From Cryphonectria parasitica EP155 (lineage: Eukaryota > Ascomycota > Sordariomycetes > Diaporthales > Cryphonectriaceae): a stretch of 64,000 nt of DNA. The notes beneath the pieces are model-generated. The model saw only the letters and a program-made list of their open reading frames with translations. It made no database searches and was not told the origin of the DNA. Positions within the stretch are counted from its first letter, which is position 1; each line of letters begins with the position of its first letter. The position numbers and the translations under genes are program-made. Location: the NCBI RefSeq assembly GCF_011745365.1, contig NW_024468912.1, positions 4,526,001 through 4,590,000 on the forward strand, given 5' to 3'. Below are positions 11,819 through 24,547 of the stretch, piece by piece.

Positions 11819-13909
11819 TCAAAATTCTCCCCTCATAAAAGAATTGTTCATTCTCAGCAGGGCAGTGAGAGCTTGCTGCTCCTCTCGTGACACCGATGGT
11901 GATACAGGAGACGGGCGCAATGTTTCGTCCTCACCCGCACCTTCTTTGGCTTCGACGGCTCCGCACATGAGGTTCTTACAAGTATACGATGGTGTTGACG
12001 CGTTTGGTGGGCCGTCGAATATGAGGCTGTCGCCGTCCATGTCCAGGCCGAACGGAATCTCGTCGTCCGCAGCGGAGCTGCTGCTGATGCAGGATGCACT
12101 CGTCGACGCGGACGTGCTGGAGGAGTCGGAGAGAGCGTCCATTTCCCAGTCCTCCTCGGGTCGGTGAGGTTGCTTGTGGGAGTGGGGGAAGGTTCCTTCT
12201 GCATCCTCTTTGTCCACTCCTTTATTACCAACCCCGACGTCCTCGAGGCTGGTGACGGAAGGAACTGCAGGGAACCAGTCCTGCTCGCTATACGCCTGGC
12301 GCAGCTGATGATCCGCCTCGGCCTCGGTGGCCGCCATCGCCATAGCAGCGGTGGCAGCTAAGGGGTCGGGGTCTTCTACGTGCTCGAGCCGCAGCTGCTC
12401 CTCGTCATTGCCGTCGTCATCGCCTAGAGAACCCCGGAAGGACTCGAATGAAGTGAAGCTTTGCAGCAGCACGGGCGACAAATCCTCCTCCTCCTCCTTG
12501 CGACATGCTGTCCTCGGCTCAGCCACGGCTTTCGGTGTCCACTGAGCTCGCATAGCATGGTATCTGCGCTGTCGAGCGGCGCCAGTGAGGAGCTCTGAGA
12601 GCAAGCTGTCGATGCTATCTTCGTCTTCGTCGTCTTGGGCCCCTTCGATACCGCTGACGGGTGGTTCGGCGGAGCCTGGGATGGGAATCGGGTCGGTGAT
12701 GGTGGTGGAGGAGGGTTTGTAAGGGGAGATGGGGGATACGAGGGAGGTGTCGCTCGTACTGTAAGATAGTGGAGGAGGAGGAGGAGGAGGTTCGAGGCTA
12801 TCTGGGATGATTAATGTTGTGAGTGTTGATGACGAAGGATTTTTCTTGGACCGTGATGAGGAGAGGAGGTCTTTGAAGGTCTCGTAAGAGTAGTCGCCTT
12901 CGAGGTCCAGGCCTTCGAAATCAGGTCTTGCGAAAGAGACGTCCTTGTCGGAATCCACAGTGCTTGCGATGGGTGGGATGTGGTTGCTGTCTTCTTCCTC
13001 TTCGCTGTCCTCCTCTTCCTCGCTGTAGTCAGATCCCGAGTCCGAAACGCTGCTCTCATCCTCATCAGACATTCCGTCCGACATAAACGACCCAGTGGTC
13101 CCTCCAAGCCTACACACAGGCAGACGGTGCCTCTCGTCCACCGTAGATGAGCCACCCCTCACGTTCCGAGTCCCAAACGGCCCCATCCTGTGCTTCTTCT
13201 CCATTTCTTCCGCTGCCGCTGCCGCCGCCGCCGCCGCCGCCCTCCTCCTGCTATTCGCTCTCTGCCTCAGATACTCCTCGTCCATAGCCAACGCCCTCTC
13301 CAGAACTGGCCTGGCGTCCATTGTCGCCCCATCGAGAACACTTCTACACTCCCCCGGAGAATCGCAGTGCAGCCAGCAGTCATGCCGCTTCCGCACAAAC
13401 AGCGCCTCCTTCTTTTCCGCGAACCGCCTGCTCAGCGACTCGATGCCGTAATCCAGGGCGCGGTACTCGTCGCCCCAGGTGCGGGCCAGGGAGGTGGATG
13501 TGACCCAGCGTCTGCCTCGGAGGAGGATGCCACCTTCTTCTTCTTCTTCTTCTTCTTCTTCTGCTGCTGCTGCTGCTTCTGCTGTCTTCTCCTCGTCTTT
13601 CTGTCTTTCCTCTCTGCGATCATTCTTCCCAGCGTTGAGCAGGGCCGTCCTCTTCCACGCCCCGCGCGCTGCCCAGCCGATGTAGTCGAAATTGGACGTG
13701 CAGGTGCGCCCGCGTTTGCGCCTAAGAGAGGATTCCTGGGCGCTTCGACAGAAGCTGTGGTCGCACTCGAGGCAGCGACGGGTGGTGGCGAGACGGTACC
13801 AGGTATAGCATTTGTGGCAGCGCCAGAGCCAAGGGCTGGGCTCGGGTGCAGGGGGAGGGTTTCTTGGAGGGCTGGGGAAGTGAAAGGAGGTTGGGTGCTT
13901 TATTGACAT
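11819..13909 (-). CDS. Arca-like conserved fungal protein with N-terminal Cys motifs
   Basis: A single uninterrupted frame of 696 residues on the minus strand, starting at ATG 13909. The N-terminus has a zinc-finger-like pattern: WRCHKC at about 29-34, RRCLECDHSFC at about 44-54, then CTSNFDYIGW near 70. Further on come HDCWLHCDSPGECRSV. From memory of the family this set of motifs matches fungal 'arca-like' proteins, whose function is not established. The rest is low complexity: a run of Ala and Glu (the Glu run is encoded by a TTC/CTT microsatellite on the plus strand near 13530-13562), acidic Ser/Asp/Glu blocks in the middle, and a Ser-rich C-terminus. It looks largely disordered outside the Cys region. 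A nuclear or chromatin role would be speculation. Confidence 0.75.
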   Translation of the reverse strand: MSIKHPTSFHFPSPPRNPPPAPEPSPWLWRCHKCYTWYRLATTRRCLECDHSFCRSAQESSLRRKRGRTCTSNFDYIGWAARGAWKRTALLNAGKNDRREERQKDEEKTAEAAAAAEEEEEEEEEGGILLRGRRWVTSTSLARTWGDEYRALDYGIESLSRRFAEKKEALFVRKRHDCWLHCDSPGECRSVLDGATMDARPVLERALAMDEEYLRQRANSRRRAAAAAAAAAAEEMEKKHRMGPFGTRNVRGGSSTVDERHRLPVCRLGGTTGSFMSDGMSDEDESSVSDSGSDYSEEEEDSEEEEDSNHIPPIASTVDSDKDVSFARPDFEGLDLEGDYSYETFKDLLSSSRSKKNPSSSTLTTLIIPDSLEPPPPPPPLSYSTSDTSLVSPISPYKPSSTTITDPIPIPGSAEPPVSGIEGAQDDEDEDSIDSLLSELLTGAARQRRYHAMRAQWTPKAVAEPRTACRKEEEEDLSPVLLQSFTSFESFRGSLGDDDGNDEEQLRLEHVEDPDPLAATAAMAMAATEAEADHQLRQAYSEQDWFPAVPSVTSLEDVGVGNKGVDKEDAEGTFPHSHKQPHRPEEDWEMDALSDSSSTSASTSASCISSSSAADDEIPFGLDMDGDSLIFDGPPNASTPSYTCKNLMCGAVEAKEGAGEDETLRPSPVSPSVSREEQQALTALLRMNNSFMRGEF

Positions 13910-16900
13910 CGTGGCGGAGGATCAGATAAATTTAAGAGTGTCTGTTGTAAGATATATAATGTAAAAGTCTGATATTTTGGACATTCGTCGGGTGGTGTGG
14001 TGTCGTCCTCGATGGAACATGAGGCCGCACAGAGTAGTAAGGAGGGAAGGGATAGCTGACGAAGACAAAAGACGAACTACGTGTGTGGATGGATATTTTC
14101 TCAAGAGCTGTGCATACTGAGGAGAAAGTGAAGGTGACTGGCTCACAGAGATAATTGTGAACCAAGTTTGGGTTGGACGAGTGAGTGAGGAACAGTCACA
14201 ATCAATCTCTTCCGGCTGTGCAATTACAGCAATGACAAGACAAGCAAACTCAGAACATGCGTCAAACAACCTTGAAGAAGCAAGATGTCTAGTAGGAATG
14301 TCATGGCCAGTCAAATAAGAAGCAACTACATATCCCAGAATTTGATTTTCTGTTATTATTATCTTTACAAAACAACAACACGTACTGTTGACTATGCCAG
14401 AGGCTGATGCCGTCACAAAGACCTGTCAACACAGACCAGAGCCACACTTGTCAGACACATCGACTACGTCCGTAACACATAATAATAACCACCAGACAAT
14501 CACGGAATGAAAAGAATAGATGACACACACATAGATACAGTAACCCCTTCCGCGCCGTGTCTTTGTGTAGACCCATGGCTGTATCAAAGACATCCCCATG
14601 CCTTCGAGAAGATGGGATGTTGGATCAGGGAAATGTATGGGACAAAGGAACACTCAAATAGACAACAATACCTAAACCCTATTAGTACGCAGCGACTCCA
14701 CACTTCATGAATTTGCAGACCTAGGATATTTGAGATAACACTCAATACATGAACTGTAAGTTGACTGTGACAAATCCTCATGGAACCTTTCGTCCTTCCG
14801 AGGAAGAAAAAAAAAAGGTCATTAGGACAGAGTAACTGAGCGTTGACAGTCAAGCTGGGGAGACACACCCCGAAAGTCGATGTAGCCACCAAGTCCAGCA
14901 CCCAACAGGAAGCACTGGCAGCCCTTCACAACCCAAGGCATTCCACAGCAGGTCAGCATTTTGCTCAATTTGTGAAGTAACAGATCATGAGAGTCATCTG
15001 CACAACCCCCCTTGCTAATGGGTTGCATGTTATCAAAAGTGTCCCCCATGCACAGTGACGTCCATTGCGACATAGCTGCTCTGCTTATGGGCAGGTGGCC
15101 CGAGATAGGCCGAGGGGCTATTGAATGCCGAGTCACCAGAGGCTTTAAATAGTGCATTGATTGGTTCTAAGCGAATGCTTGATGGTTGATACTATTAATG
15201 ATATAATAGAGATTTGAGTATCGACCTTTTGGGCACATTCTGTGTTTAGGGACAGGTGGCATTTCCGGAGGGGCCCGTTTCGAGAGTCATGGCAATACGG
15301 TGCTCAGGTACGAACGCAGGCGATTCGCAGCGTCGCCGTCAAACCAGTACGCACAGCCATCTTGTTCAATTTCGGTACAAGCTTGTTCATTACCGTAAAC
15401 ACACGACCGGAAGCAGGGGTCTCAACGGCGGAAGGCCTCAAATCTACCGACACGAGGAGTAGCGAAGCTACACCTTGTCTCCCAGCTCTGTGTGGGTGCC
15501 ATTAGTTAAGAGCCTCAGAGGAGCATGTCGGTCGTGGTCGACGTCCATGCTCGTGCCGTGATCTTGTAGATCATTTGCATGTTTCTAGAACATCTGGCCC
15601 GAGCTCCCCAGCCATTCTCCACTGACGGTTCAGGGGGCCACTTCGTCGGCTTACATTGCAGAAACATCGTGAGCCGGAGATTAGGAGCTTCTGCTTGTCA
15701 TGCCCCAGGGCCCACCCAGATTTCTACCCTGGAAACGCTACTAAGCTGTCGAAGCCCGGATCCACGGCTCCTTCACGACTTTTATGGCCGATTTGCTCTG
15801 TGCGTACTCATAATTGCAACCGTGTTTTTCAATTATAGTTGGGGGTATTCGAATGATCGACGGTGGTGTTGTCATCAGATTATGCATCGCGTTTTAAGAT
15901 GGGCGGGGATCACATGACGAATAGTGTATGCGTCGTGCATATTCGCGTAGATCTTCTTCTAGATTTTCTCTTCTTCTTCTCCGTCTTCTTGCTCTAGTTG
16001 AATGCCCTGTATGCTGTCCCGTGGCTGCGTCAGTGTCATTGCAACACAGTGCTCTTTTGCTCAGGAACTTATCTCCGATGTAAGCGACAGGGCTGACCGG
16101 GCAAGTTCCGTGTCGCTGGGTCAGCACTTTGTTGCGGCAGAGCCGTCTAGCAATGATTGATCTTTTGGGTTCGTCTCGTGTCCGGCCCCCAACAAGACCC
16201 AGACGATCAACACATTCGTCACATTCGTCGAGTCTTGTGGGCTGCCCACAGCGGATTTGTGCAAAGTTGGACATCAACAACAAATACCACAGAGCCCAAC
16301 CCGAGTGGCCCGCGAGATTGGTGCAATATTTCTGTACTGGAACGGAAACCCACCCCGTCGCCCCTTCTCACGACGGCGCGCGATTAGGGGGAGTCACGGC
16401 TTCCGTCAACTGGTGGCCGGAAATTCTGATGCGACCTTGCCACGTGCGTAAGCGAAAGAGGCTTGACGATGATCGAAGCAGCGCGTTTCTGCAGAGGTCT
16501 TGGCATATCGGGTACGAAATGACGACGAGCAAATGTCGTGACAATGTTATCTGAGGGGCGTTCGTGTCCAGGGAGAGCGACTAAACCCTCTTCCCCATCC
16601 CCCCTAGCTCAACACACTGGGAGCTTTCCAGTGGTATAGCGCGTGGTACACAGGCGCCTGGTTGATGCAAACGCATGTTGTGTGTATCCTCGGGTACGTA
16701 CCCGGGAATCCGGATCGCGTCCACCTGAAAATCGATATACTGGTAGAGGAGGGGTTGAAATGGGATAAGCGCCGCTCCCCTCTGGCCGATCTTGCCCAAC
16801 GTGGTGCAAGCTCAGCTGCTGTGGGCATTTTCCAGGCGAGACATTCGTGTTGGCCCATGCGGTGTCATCGTGGAGATCACCAGGCCAGAAGAAGGCCAAG

Positions 16901-18500
16901 ACAAGGACTCGTCTTCTTTCCATACCCGTCTGAGTACATGATCAATAGGCAGACAGTGTGCAGTTGGGCCTCTTTTCGAGATCGGGATGCGGCAGAGAGA
17001 AAAAGAAGAAGAAGGCAGTGCAGGATCTCTGGATAGGCTGGCTCCAAGACTTGCAGCAGGCGGCAGCAGAATCGTGCCGAGACAACGGACGGGCCTCAAG
17101 CTGGCTCCAAGGAGAGGCCCCATTCCACAGTCATCCCTGATCGGTCTTCACGGTGCCTTGTCGCGTCGAAATGTGGCTGACCCAGAATTGCATGCTATGC
17201 ACGGCGCAAGAAGGAGGAAAATATACCTTATGCAAGCCATCGCAGCCAATGCATGCAAGATCGCCCACCCCAGGCGAGATGATGTGACAGACAGCTTGAC
17301 TGAAGAAGGCCGTCTATCATAGCCATGGCTCGTTTCTGAGATCAAGAGTACACCACACCATAACCTCGTCTGGCAGTAGCGATGTGTGAGAAGCATATCG
17401 ATGAGGGGCAAGGGGAGAAGTAGAGGTTCATTCTGAGCCTGCGCGCGAAGGAAGGTAGACCTGGAGATGGATCGACTGATCTGGTTCGGGATGTCCGAGC
17501 TAAACTTTAACAATCTCACACAGACATTCCTAGGCTGGATGTTAGCGCTCTTGAGCGTGTAATAGTGAGGGAGGAAATTCATAACCCCTAACAAGACAAC
17601 ACCTGTACAGGAAAGCAAATAAGCGAACTGAGTACCAAATAACTACCATAGGGATGAACCAGAAACTATCACGTTGCCCAGAACAAAGGGCATACCTTTT
17701 CTTCTACCCACCAGCCACGATACGGGCAGATTATGTATGTACACAACAGTCCAGGATAGGGGGCGAGAGAGTATCAGATTAATGCGTAGGGGCGGGACCC
17801 CCCTTTTCCCCCTCTCTTTCTCTGTCCCTTCTCTTTTGTTTGTCCTTCTTTTTCCAGATCTTGGAAGTGAATTCAGGTTAGAACCCCCCCCCCCCCCTGT
17901 CCGCTTCGTCTGTATCCTCCAGTGAATCAGTGAATTCCCCCCTGTCAGGAACCCTAGTTCCGGGTGATTGGCCCCACTGCCTCTGCTGCTCGTCCCGTTC
18001 CTTCTGGTCTGGCTGCCGTTTTTCCTTCTGGAAGGGCGGATCCCTGTAAAGTGAAGCCTCGCTAATCTGGGGGAGAACTGTTAGGCCGTACAGTGACATT
18101 GCCCGCAGCTACGCTATCACAAAATACTTCCCCCACCTCCCCAAACCCACGGTCTTGTGTACAGGCGCTGCTGCTACAGCAACTGACATTACCTACCACT
18201 AGTGAACGACCAGAAATCTTCTGCATACCAATCGACGGGGAAACATCTGCAGGCCTTGTCTCTAGAGATCCTCAACGCAGGTGCTCAGTTGGTCAGGCAT
18301 AATTTGCAACTCTGACAACCCCTTGGGGCGGCCAAGCATCTACCACACCTGTGAGTCAAGTCTTCGAGGCATGATCCCCAGTCGTAACCATCGAATCCCC
18401 CTTTACAACCGCCAATCCCTGTCATAAAAGGCCCAAATCACTACCGTAGTCATACCCTGGATTCACTGGCATGGCAGAATCGCTACAGCTAGTGGTGCTG
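13910..18500. other. Long gene-poor interval
   Basis: About 4.6 kb without a coding frame I can support. Open frames up to about 160 codons occur (for example 17148-17618 minus, 16129-16554 plus), but they lack recognisable domains and join to nothing by plausible splicing. It contains a C14 tract near 17883-17896. No tRNA or transposon features were seen. Confidence 0.45.
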
Positions 18501-19988
18501 TATCCCGCCCCTACAGCGTACTAGCCCCCAGCAACCCCCCCTCCCACTGGAACTCGTCCGGTGCCCTCCTGACCAACCCTTCCCTCCCGCCCATCGCATG
18601 CATCATCAGCGGGTGCAGCAGCGGCAGCAGTAGCGGCAAACAGCAGGTAGCCGCACACCCTGCCCTTCCAAATTTCTTCGCTCCTGTTGTAACTCCAGGG
18701 CTGCCCCCTCTCCCTCTCTAGTCCTGCACCCACCGTTCGACCTGGCCTCCCCTGCCAACTCACCACCTCACTTCATCCCGTCTCTTGTCGACTCCAACTT
18801 CGATCTTCCAAGGTTGGCCACCCTCTCCTCAACTCCGCCTTTCCTCCTCACCTTACCTCATCCCCATTTCCACACCTCCCACCTTTACAACCTCGCCCTC
18901 AAACACGACGATATTGGCCTCTTCTTTCTCTCTGCCCCTCCTTGACGCGCGACACGAAATCACATAACACGCATTCACCTTTTCTGCATTAGCTAACGCG
19001 ACCCAAGTGTGTGCATACCACCTCCCTTTCTCTGCGCGCGCGCGCCTTTTTTTTCTTTTTCTTCCTTTTTTTTTTTTTTTTTTTTCCGTTCTTCCCTCTC
19101 TCTTCAGGCCTTTGGCGACCTTTCCTTTTTCGTCTGTGGCCCGTCACCCTCGCCTGTCTGTACCAGGCCTGACCTCGAAAATCCCTAGTCACCACCAACC
19201 CGCCTAAACACCTACCACCACCAAGCCAATATTTTCAGACCCATATTTTTTTTTGCACCTTGGGTCTTTGGCGCAGTCGACCAAAAGGGGCAGAGATTCG
19301 ATACCACAATACGATCTGATCCCCCCCCCCAAACGTCCTCGACTGTCTTGACGACACACCCTTGAGCCTCATCCCTCGAGCTCGACGACCTCTGGCGCCA
19401 CCCCCATCGTCGAGGTCTTCAATCTCAACCTGCCCTACTTTTACCTCCTCCCTCGCACTTCGCCTCGCCTCATTCACCTGACCGCCTTCAGGGGAGGCCT
19501 CATCAAAATAATAAAGGGGACCAACACTCCCTGTTCCTCCCCACTCTACGAGATTTCCTCCATTCTCATCAACCGCAATCCGATCCCGACGGTGAGGATC
19601 CCTTTTCCAACCCCCCTTGCCTTCCTGGCTTATCTGCTCTCCCCCTCCTCGTCCTCTCCTCCTCGAGCATCTCAACCCCCCAAACACAACTTCAGCCGCC
19701 ATCCTGATAACTGGCTCTGTTTCTGTTTCTGTCTCTGACCTCCTAACCTGCAGATCTTCTCTACCCGTCTGTCGCAACTCTGACGTAGATTTCTCGAGCA
19801 CGACGGACCCCCCGTCTCCCTCCCCCCTCCCCCACACCATCCAGGCAGCGCGACCTTCGCGAGGCTTTCTCTTCTCCGGCGGAACAGCTTGCCTCTCATC
19901 CCACCAGGCGGGCTGTTAGGGTGAAAGCGCCGTGGAGCCCCCATAACCGGTGACGACAACGAGACACAGCCCAACGGTACGCGCATCT
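18500..19988 (+). promoter_or_regulatory. Pyrimidine-rich promoter and leader of the RRM-R3H gene
   Basis: Roughly 1.5 kb upstream of the RRM-R3H start is strongly C/T-rich on the plus strand, with long T (around 19063-19085) and C (around 19321-19330) runs. CT-rich blocks of this kind are typical just upstream of transcription starts and in long 5' leaders of filamentous fungi. The transcription start and any leader introns cannot be placed by eye. Confidence 0.45.
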
Positions 19989-22138
19989 ATGACCATCATG
20001 AGCCATCCTCAGCAGGCGGACAGCTTTGCCGCATACGGCCCCTACAGCGGCGGCTTGGGTAACCGCTCCCCCACCTCGACGAGAAACGGCTACGCCACCC
20101 TCCCCTCGGGCATGGGTGGCAGCCGCCAGTCCAGCCAGAGGCAGCAGCAGCAGCCGCAGCAGCTCGACTCCATGGGCCAGCAGGCGCCGTCCATGTACCC
20201 CATGAGGGATGCCTATGGGATCCTCGACACCATCAGCAGAGCTGCTCCGCCTACCGTCTCGGGCATGCCTGGCGAGTACATGACTGGAAACCAGACCGCA
20301 TGGAACTACAATGGTGGCTCGGCCACTGTCAGTGGCCCTGTCCCCGACCTGAGGTCCGCCCGCGCCATCAACAGAAGGCCAGGAATTCCAGACGTCAGTT
20401 TAGGCCGACCACAGCTCCCAACGCCCCGAAAAATCACTAACCTGCCCACCCCCAAACAGTACTGGATGCAGCAGCAGTCCGACTCGCCCGCCCAGCCCGC
20501 ACTGGGCCTCCAGACCCAGCAGCAGGCACAGCCCGGTTACCCCTCGCAGCCCGTGGCCAACCTTCCCTATGGCCATATCGTGAACAATCTAGAGCAGCTG
20601 CGTGCTCAGCAGTCCATGTACCAGGATGCCCGCTCCCACCACGACAAGAAGGACGACCTGATCCCTACCGCCATCGTGATCAAGAATATCCCCTTCAACG
20701 TGCGCAAGGAGGTCCTGCAGGCCATCATGATGGAGATGAACCTGCCCCAGCCCTATGCCTTCAACTACCACTTTGACAACGGCGTCTTCAGGGGTCTGGC
20801 CTTTGCAAACTTTTCCAGTGCCGAGGAGACCAGACAGGTGATCGACAGGATGAACCAGTTGGACGTGCATGGACGCAAGCTGCGTGTGGAGTACAAAAAG
20901 ATGCTGCCCGAGCACGAGCGGGAGCGTATAGAGCGGGAGAAGAGGCAGAAGCGAGGCCAGCTGGAAGAGCAACACCGTCCTATCAATCTGGCGCATCAGG
21001 GCTCCCTTCAGTCCCTCATCGGCCAGTCCGCCGAGGTGACCCCCTCGCGGACCTCACCAGCCAGTAAGCCCTCCCCCCCCCCCCCTTTTCCCCCAGATTC
21101 CTCAATGTCGCCCAACTAATGATGATCGTCTGTGCAGAGGAGATGCCTGACCTGAACGACGAGAGAACGCTCGAGATCTACGTACAGCTTCGGAAGTACA
21201 AAGAGGATCATACCATACGCGAATATCTTCCCTTTGAGGCATCGAACACCCCTGAAGAACGCCGTCTGATCCACGTCCTGGCCCACAATCTGGGTCTCCA
21301 CCACGAATCATTCGGCAGCAACGAGAACCGGTGCACAATCGTCTGGAAGGAGGGTATGGCCCCGCCGGGCCTGGCGATCAACACGAGCCACACGCCCGTG
21401 TCTGCCGTTGAGCAGCTCCAGTACCCTGGCAACAGCAAGAGCCTGGCGCGCGCCGCCACCATTGACTTTGGCGAGCAACGGACGTCAAGCTCCAACGGAT
21501 ACGGCACCATCAGTCGCCATGGAAACCCCGCCCTCGAGCTTCCCGACGGCAGCCCTGACGGACTGAACAGCGCCTCGAACCTTCGAACCATTCGGAGCAT
21601 GGCGGAGCTCGGACGCCCCGTGATGCAGGCGAGAACCCCTAGCCCAAGGGACTCGGCCTACCCAACCTCATCCCTCCGGCTCAACGAGATGGGTCTGTCA
21701 TCGCGGCCCGACCTTTCGGGTGCCTTTCCAGGCATGACCACGACTCCGACCACTCCTGGCAGCAGTCTCAACCACCGCGCCTCGGACCTTAGTCTGGCTG
21801 GTGTCACAAACACGCTGAGCTCGTTGAGCGTGGCTGAAGGACCCTACGAGACGAGCCGTCCCCGGGAGAATCCTGGCGCTATCGGCAGCCAGCGACCTGG
21901 GGTTAATGGCCTCAGTGCTCGCAACGCTCCTGAGCGTCAGCCCAGAGGCCCCGAGACCGGCTGGGAGACCTCGGGCGGCTTTGGCGGTCGTCGTGTGAAC
22001 GGTCACGCACAGAGAGGAAGTGGTTCGTCAAACCTGACGTCCTCGGAGTCGTACTCGGATTTGCTGACCGGGTCTCGTGCAGACTCGTCTGAGAACTTCA
22101 ATGGCAGCGGCGGGAGCAGCAGCCTTTACTCCCACTAG
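19989..22138 (+). CDS. pin4: RRM and R3H domain RNA-binding protein, Pin4-like
   Basis: Exons 19989..21063 and 21138..22138 give about 691 residues; the GTAAGC/GCAG intron joins A to AG to make the lysine of KEMPDL. The N-terminal 220 residues are Gln/Ser/Pro-rich. An RRM lies at about 225-305 (TAIVIKNIPFNV as RNP2, GLAFANFSS as RNP1). It is followed by an Arg/Glu-rich helix. The second exon opens with an R3H domain at about 361-432 (EERRLIHVLAHNLGLHHES). The C-terminus is Ser/Thr/Pro-rich and probably disordered. This RRM-then-R3H order is that of yeast Pin4/Mdt1 and fission yeast Cip1/Cip2, RNA-binding proteins tied to checkpoint and stress responses. First in-frame ATG taken as start; ATG at 19998 is an alternative. 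Confidence 0.9.
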
Positions 22139-24547
22139 GGTCGAATTACCACTCAGATAATCTGAGAGTGATGAGAGACGACCGATACCCTTGCTAGCAT
22201 CATGCAACGATCATCTCTTCGTTTTACGGCGCATGTTTTCTTGTTTCAGGGCTCATTATCATCTGCGGTGGATTTTTCTTCTTCCTTTTTCGCGCGCGCG
22301 ACAGTTCTGGATGCGGATTCTTCGGTCTTGCTATTTCACTCATCACTTGCAATGAGCAAGAATAATTTTGCCTGAGCGATCTAATATCACCGGCACAACC
22401 GCTTACAGTGATAAGTTCAGCACGCATCTTGACGTCTGGCATATGGCTATATCACATTTGATGCCAATCACAAACGATCTGACGACAGGATGCTTCCGAC
22501 GCACCAAAAAGAAAATGAGGACAACAAAAAAAAAACCAAATTAAAAAAAAAAAAAAAGAACAAATGGCAAGACGAACCTCGAAATCGAAAAGTTGATCGG
22601 GACACTTTTCTTCACAGCAGACCTCACATGGGCGACCACTTTATGCCGTACGACACACAGACACACCCATGGGGCATGGCCGAGTAAGCTTGACAGGATC
22701 AGGATGCAGACTCTCTCTTGAAGGGTTGGATACCCACGGTTCATCTCTTTTTCAGCCACCCTCATAGACGCATACCCGGCAGAGATGACCGTCAAAACAT
22801 GCCCCAATGACAGTAACGCCTCGTTATGACGACACGTCTAGATGGCCCTCTAGATTACTCCTCAGGGATCGGAGTCAATGACCCCTGGCTCTAGCAAACA
22901 CCTAATTCAATTTCGACAAGAATTTGCTGCCTCTCTTCCCGCCCGACACGCCATGTGGTTTCGACAGGGCCTACACACCACGACGGACACCGGGCTTTTG
23001 TCTCAATGCTGAGGCTCAAACAAGTCGGGAAACTGAGCTTCACTTGACTGAAAGCTCATGTAGCACTAGCAGATCCCCCCCCCCCCCCCACCCCAATTCA
23101 CTCTCCCTAAAACATACTTAGGCTTGCCACAGCAACGAGACAATGGACATCCCACACCGGTCACTGCAAACCAATGACATAGTTTTTCTGTTTTCTTGGA
23201 ATTGTCCCCTTGTACTATTCCTATGACTTTCTTTTACTATTTTAATGGATCTTGCTGCACTTGAAGCACAACTTGGGTTGAACAAGCATTTATTCTGTTG
23301 TTTTTGTTCTCTTTTTCCCCATCGCCGCTCTGGTGCTTAGGTGATAGGAGGCTCCGTCTGGCCGTGCCTGATACCTCCTTTTTAATGCCGTCATGGCAAT
23401 ATGACCAGATAGCGAACGCGACCCAGGGCTAGCTAAGCTTACGATGATCAAAAGTTGGACGTTCACTCGACGGAGACCAAGACAGCGGGCGAGTTGCCTG
23501 TCGTGGGTACACTGAGTTCATCGTCAGGAGTTTATGAGGTGGAGGACGGCAAGACAGGGAGGCATAGGGAGAGATAGAGATGAGAAGGCAGGACGGTTGA
23601 ATCTCAGAGGTTTTGACTTGGGAGGTTGGGATACCCACGGCTCTGTCGTCATGGGTATTCCGTCATGATGGGATGGGTTACATGAAGGGCGAGATCAGGT
23701 GGAACCAAAAGACGATTGCGTGGACGATGTGAGGTCCATCTTTGCCATCTACGGTTTGATGACCTTGACGGGTAATTGGTGGAAACGGTTCAAGGGGGAG
23801 GGGAGTCTGGTAGAAGGAAAGGAATGGAACGGTTCTGGATGGATGGATGGGTCAAGGTGGCAAATGAATTCGGAGACCGGATAATAGTCGTTGTTAGCAA
23901 GCAAGCATTTACGCAGCAGTACCATAGCACACACAAGTCAACTACGACCTCAAGGTTCATCATATGTGAGTTCTGCCTCAACCCTAGTCGTGTCTGTTCA
24001 ACCCTGTCCTAGTATTGCTCGACACCCTGATGGTAGCCTGGTGTTATTCAGATGTTCCTGTTCAAAATGTCACCGCTGAGAGCCTGTGGCTCCTTGTGTC
24101 CCAATGGAGTATTATGCTTTGTTCATTTCATGCCACACAACAACATTGATACACCAACGACACACATAGACTTTTCTATTGAAAATAAGTAGTTTCTCAA
24201 AATCATCTAGAAGAAACCAGAGGCCCTTCACCGTTAAAAACAAGGCATGGCTATCGTTATCCAGGTAACATAAAGGTTGTATTATCAATAAGTTAGCAGC
24301 CTTGGTTTTAGGATACAATGCTCTTGTAGATTCTTGCCTGGCAACAGGGAATTGTATAGCCTCAACAAAGGGCACAGACTGGTATGAACGACCTCTGATC
24401 GCCTACTACATAATTCAGCCTTACTCACATAAAATATTCGGCTGTCTGCTTGATCATGTTTCCAACAATAAGCGCGAAAGCCCCCACCTAATCAAGCACT
24501 CGACCTGGGGAAAAAGTACTACTTACTATCTTCCTGACTGTGCCTCA
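22139..24547. other. Intergenic region
   Basis: About 2.4 kb. It holds A-rich (22540-22560) and C-rich (around 23064-23080) runs but no coding frame or RNA gene I can support. The open frame of the next gene extends upstream of its chosen start to 24302. Confidence 0.45.

Noticed and set aside
16604..16923. Possible HET-like fragment on the minus strand (a CVCINQ string)
   Set aside because: Only one short string matches; no ALSY(T/V)WG, no AxIF and no downstream WxxQE-like motif in any frame.
17148..17618. 156-codon minus-strand frame in the long gene-poor interval
   Set aside because: No recognised domain and no supporting splice structure.
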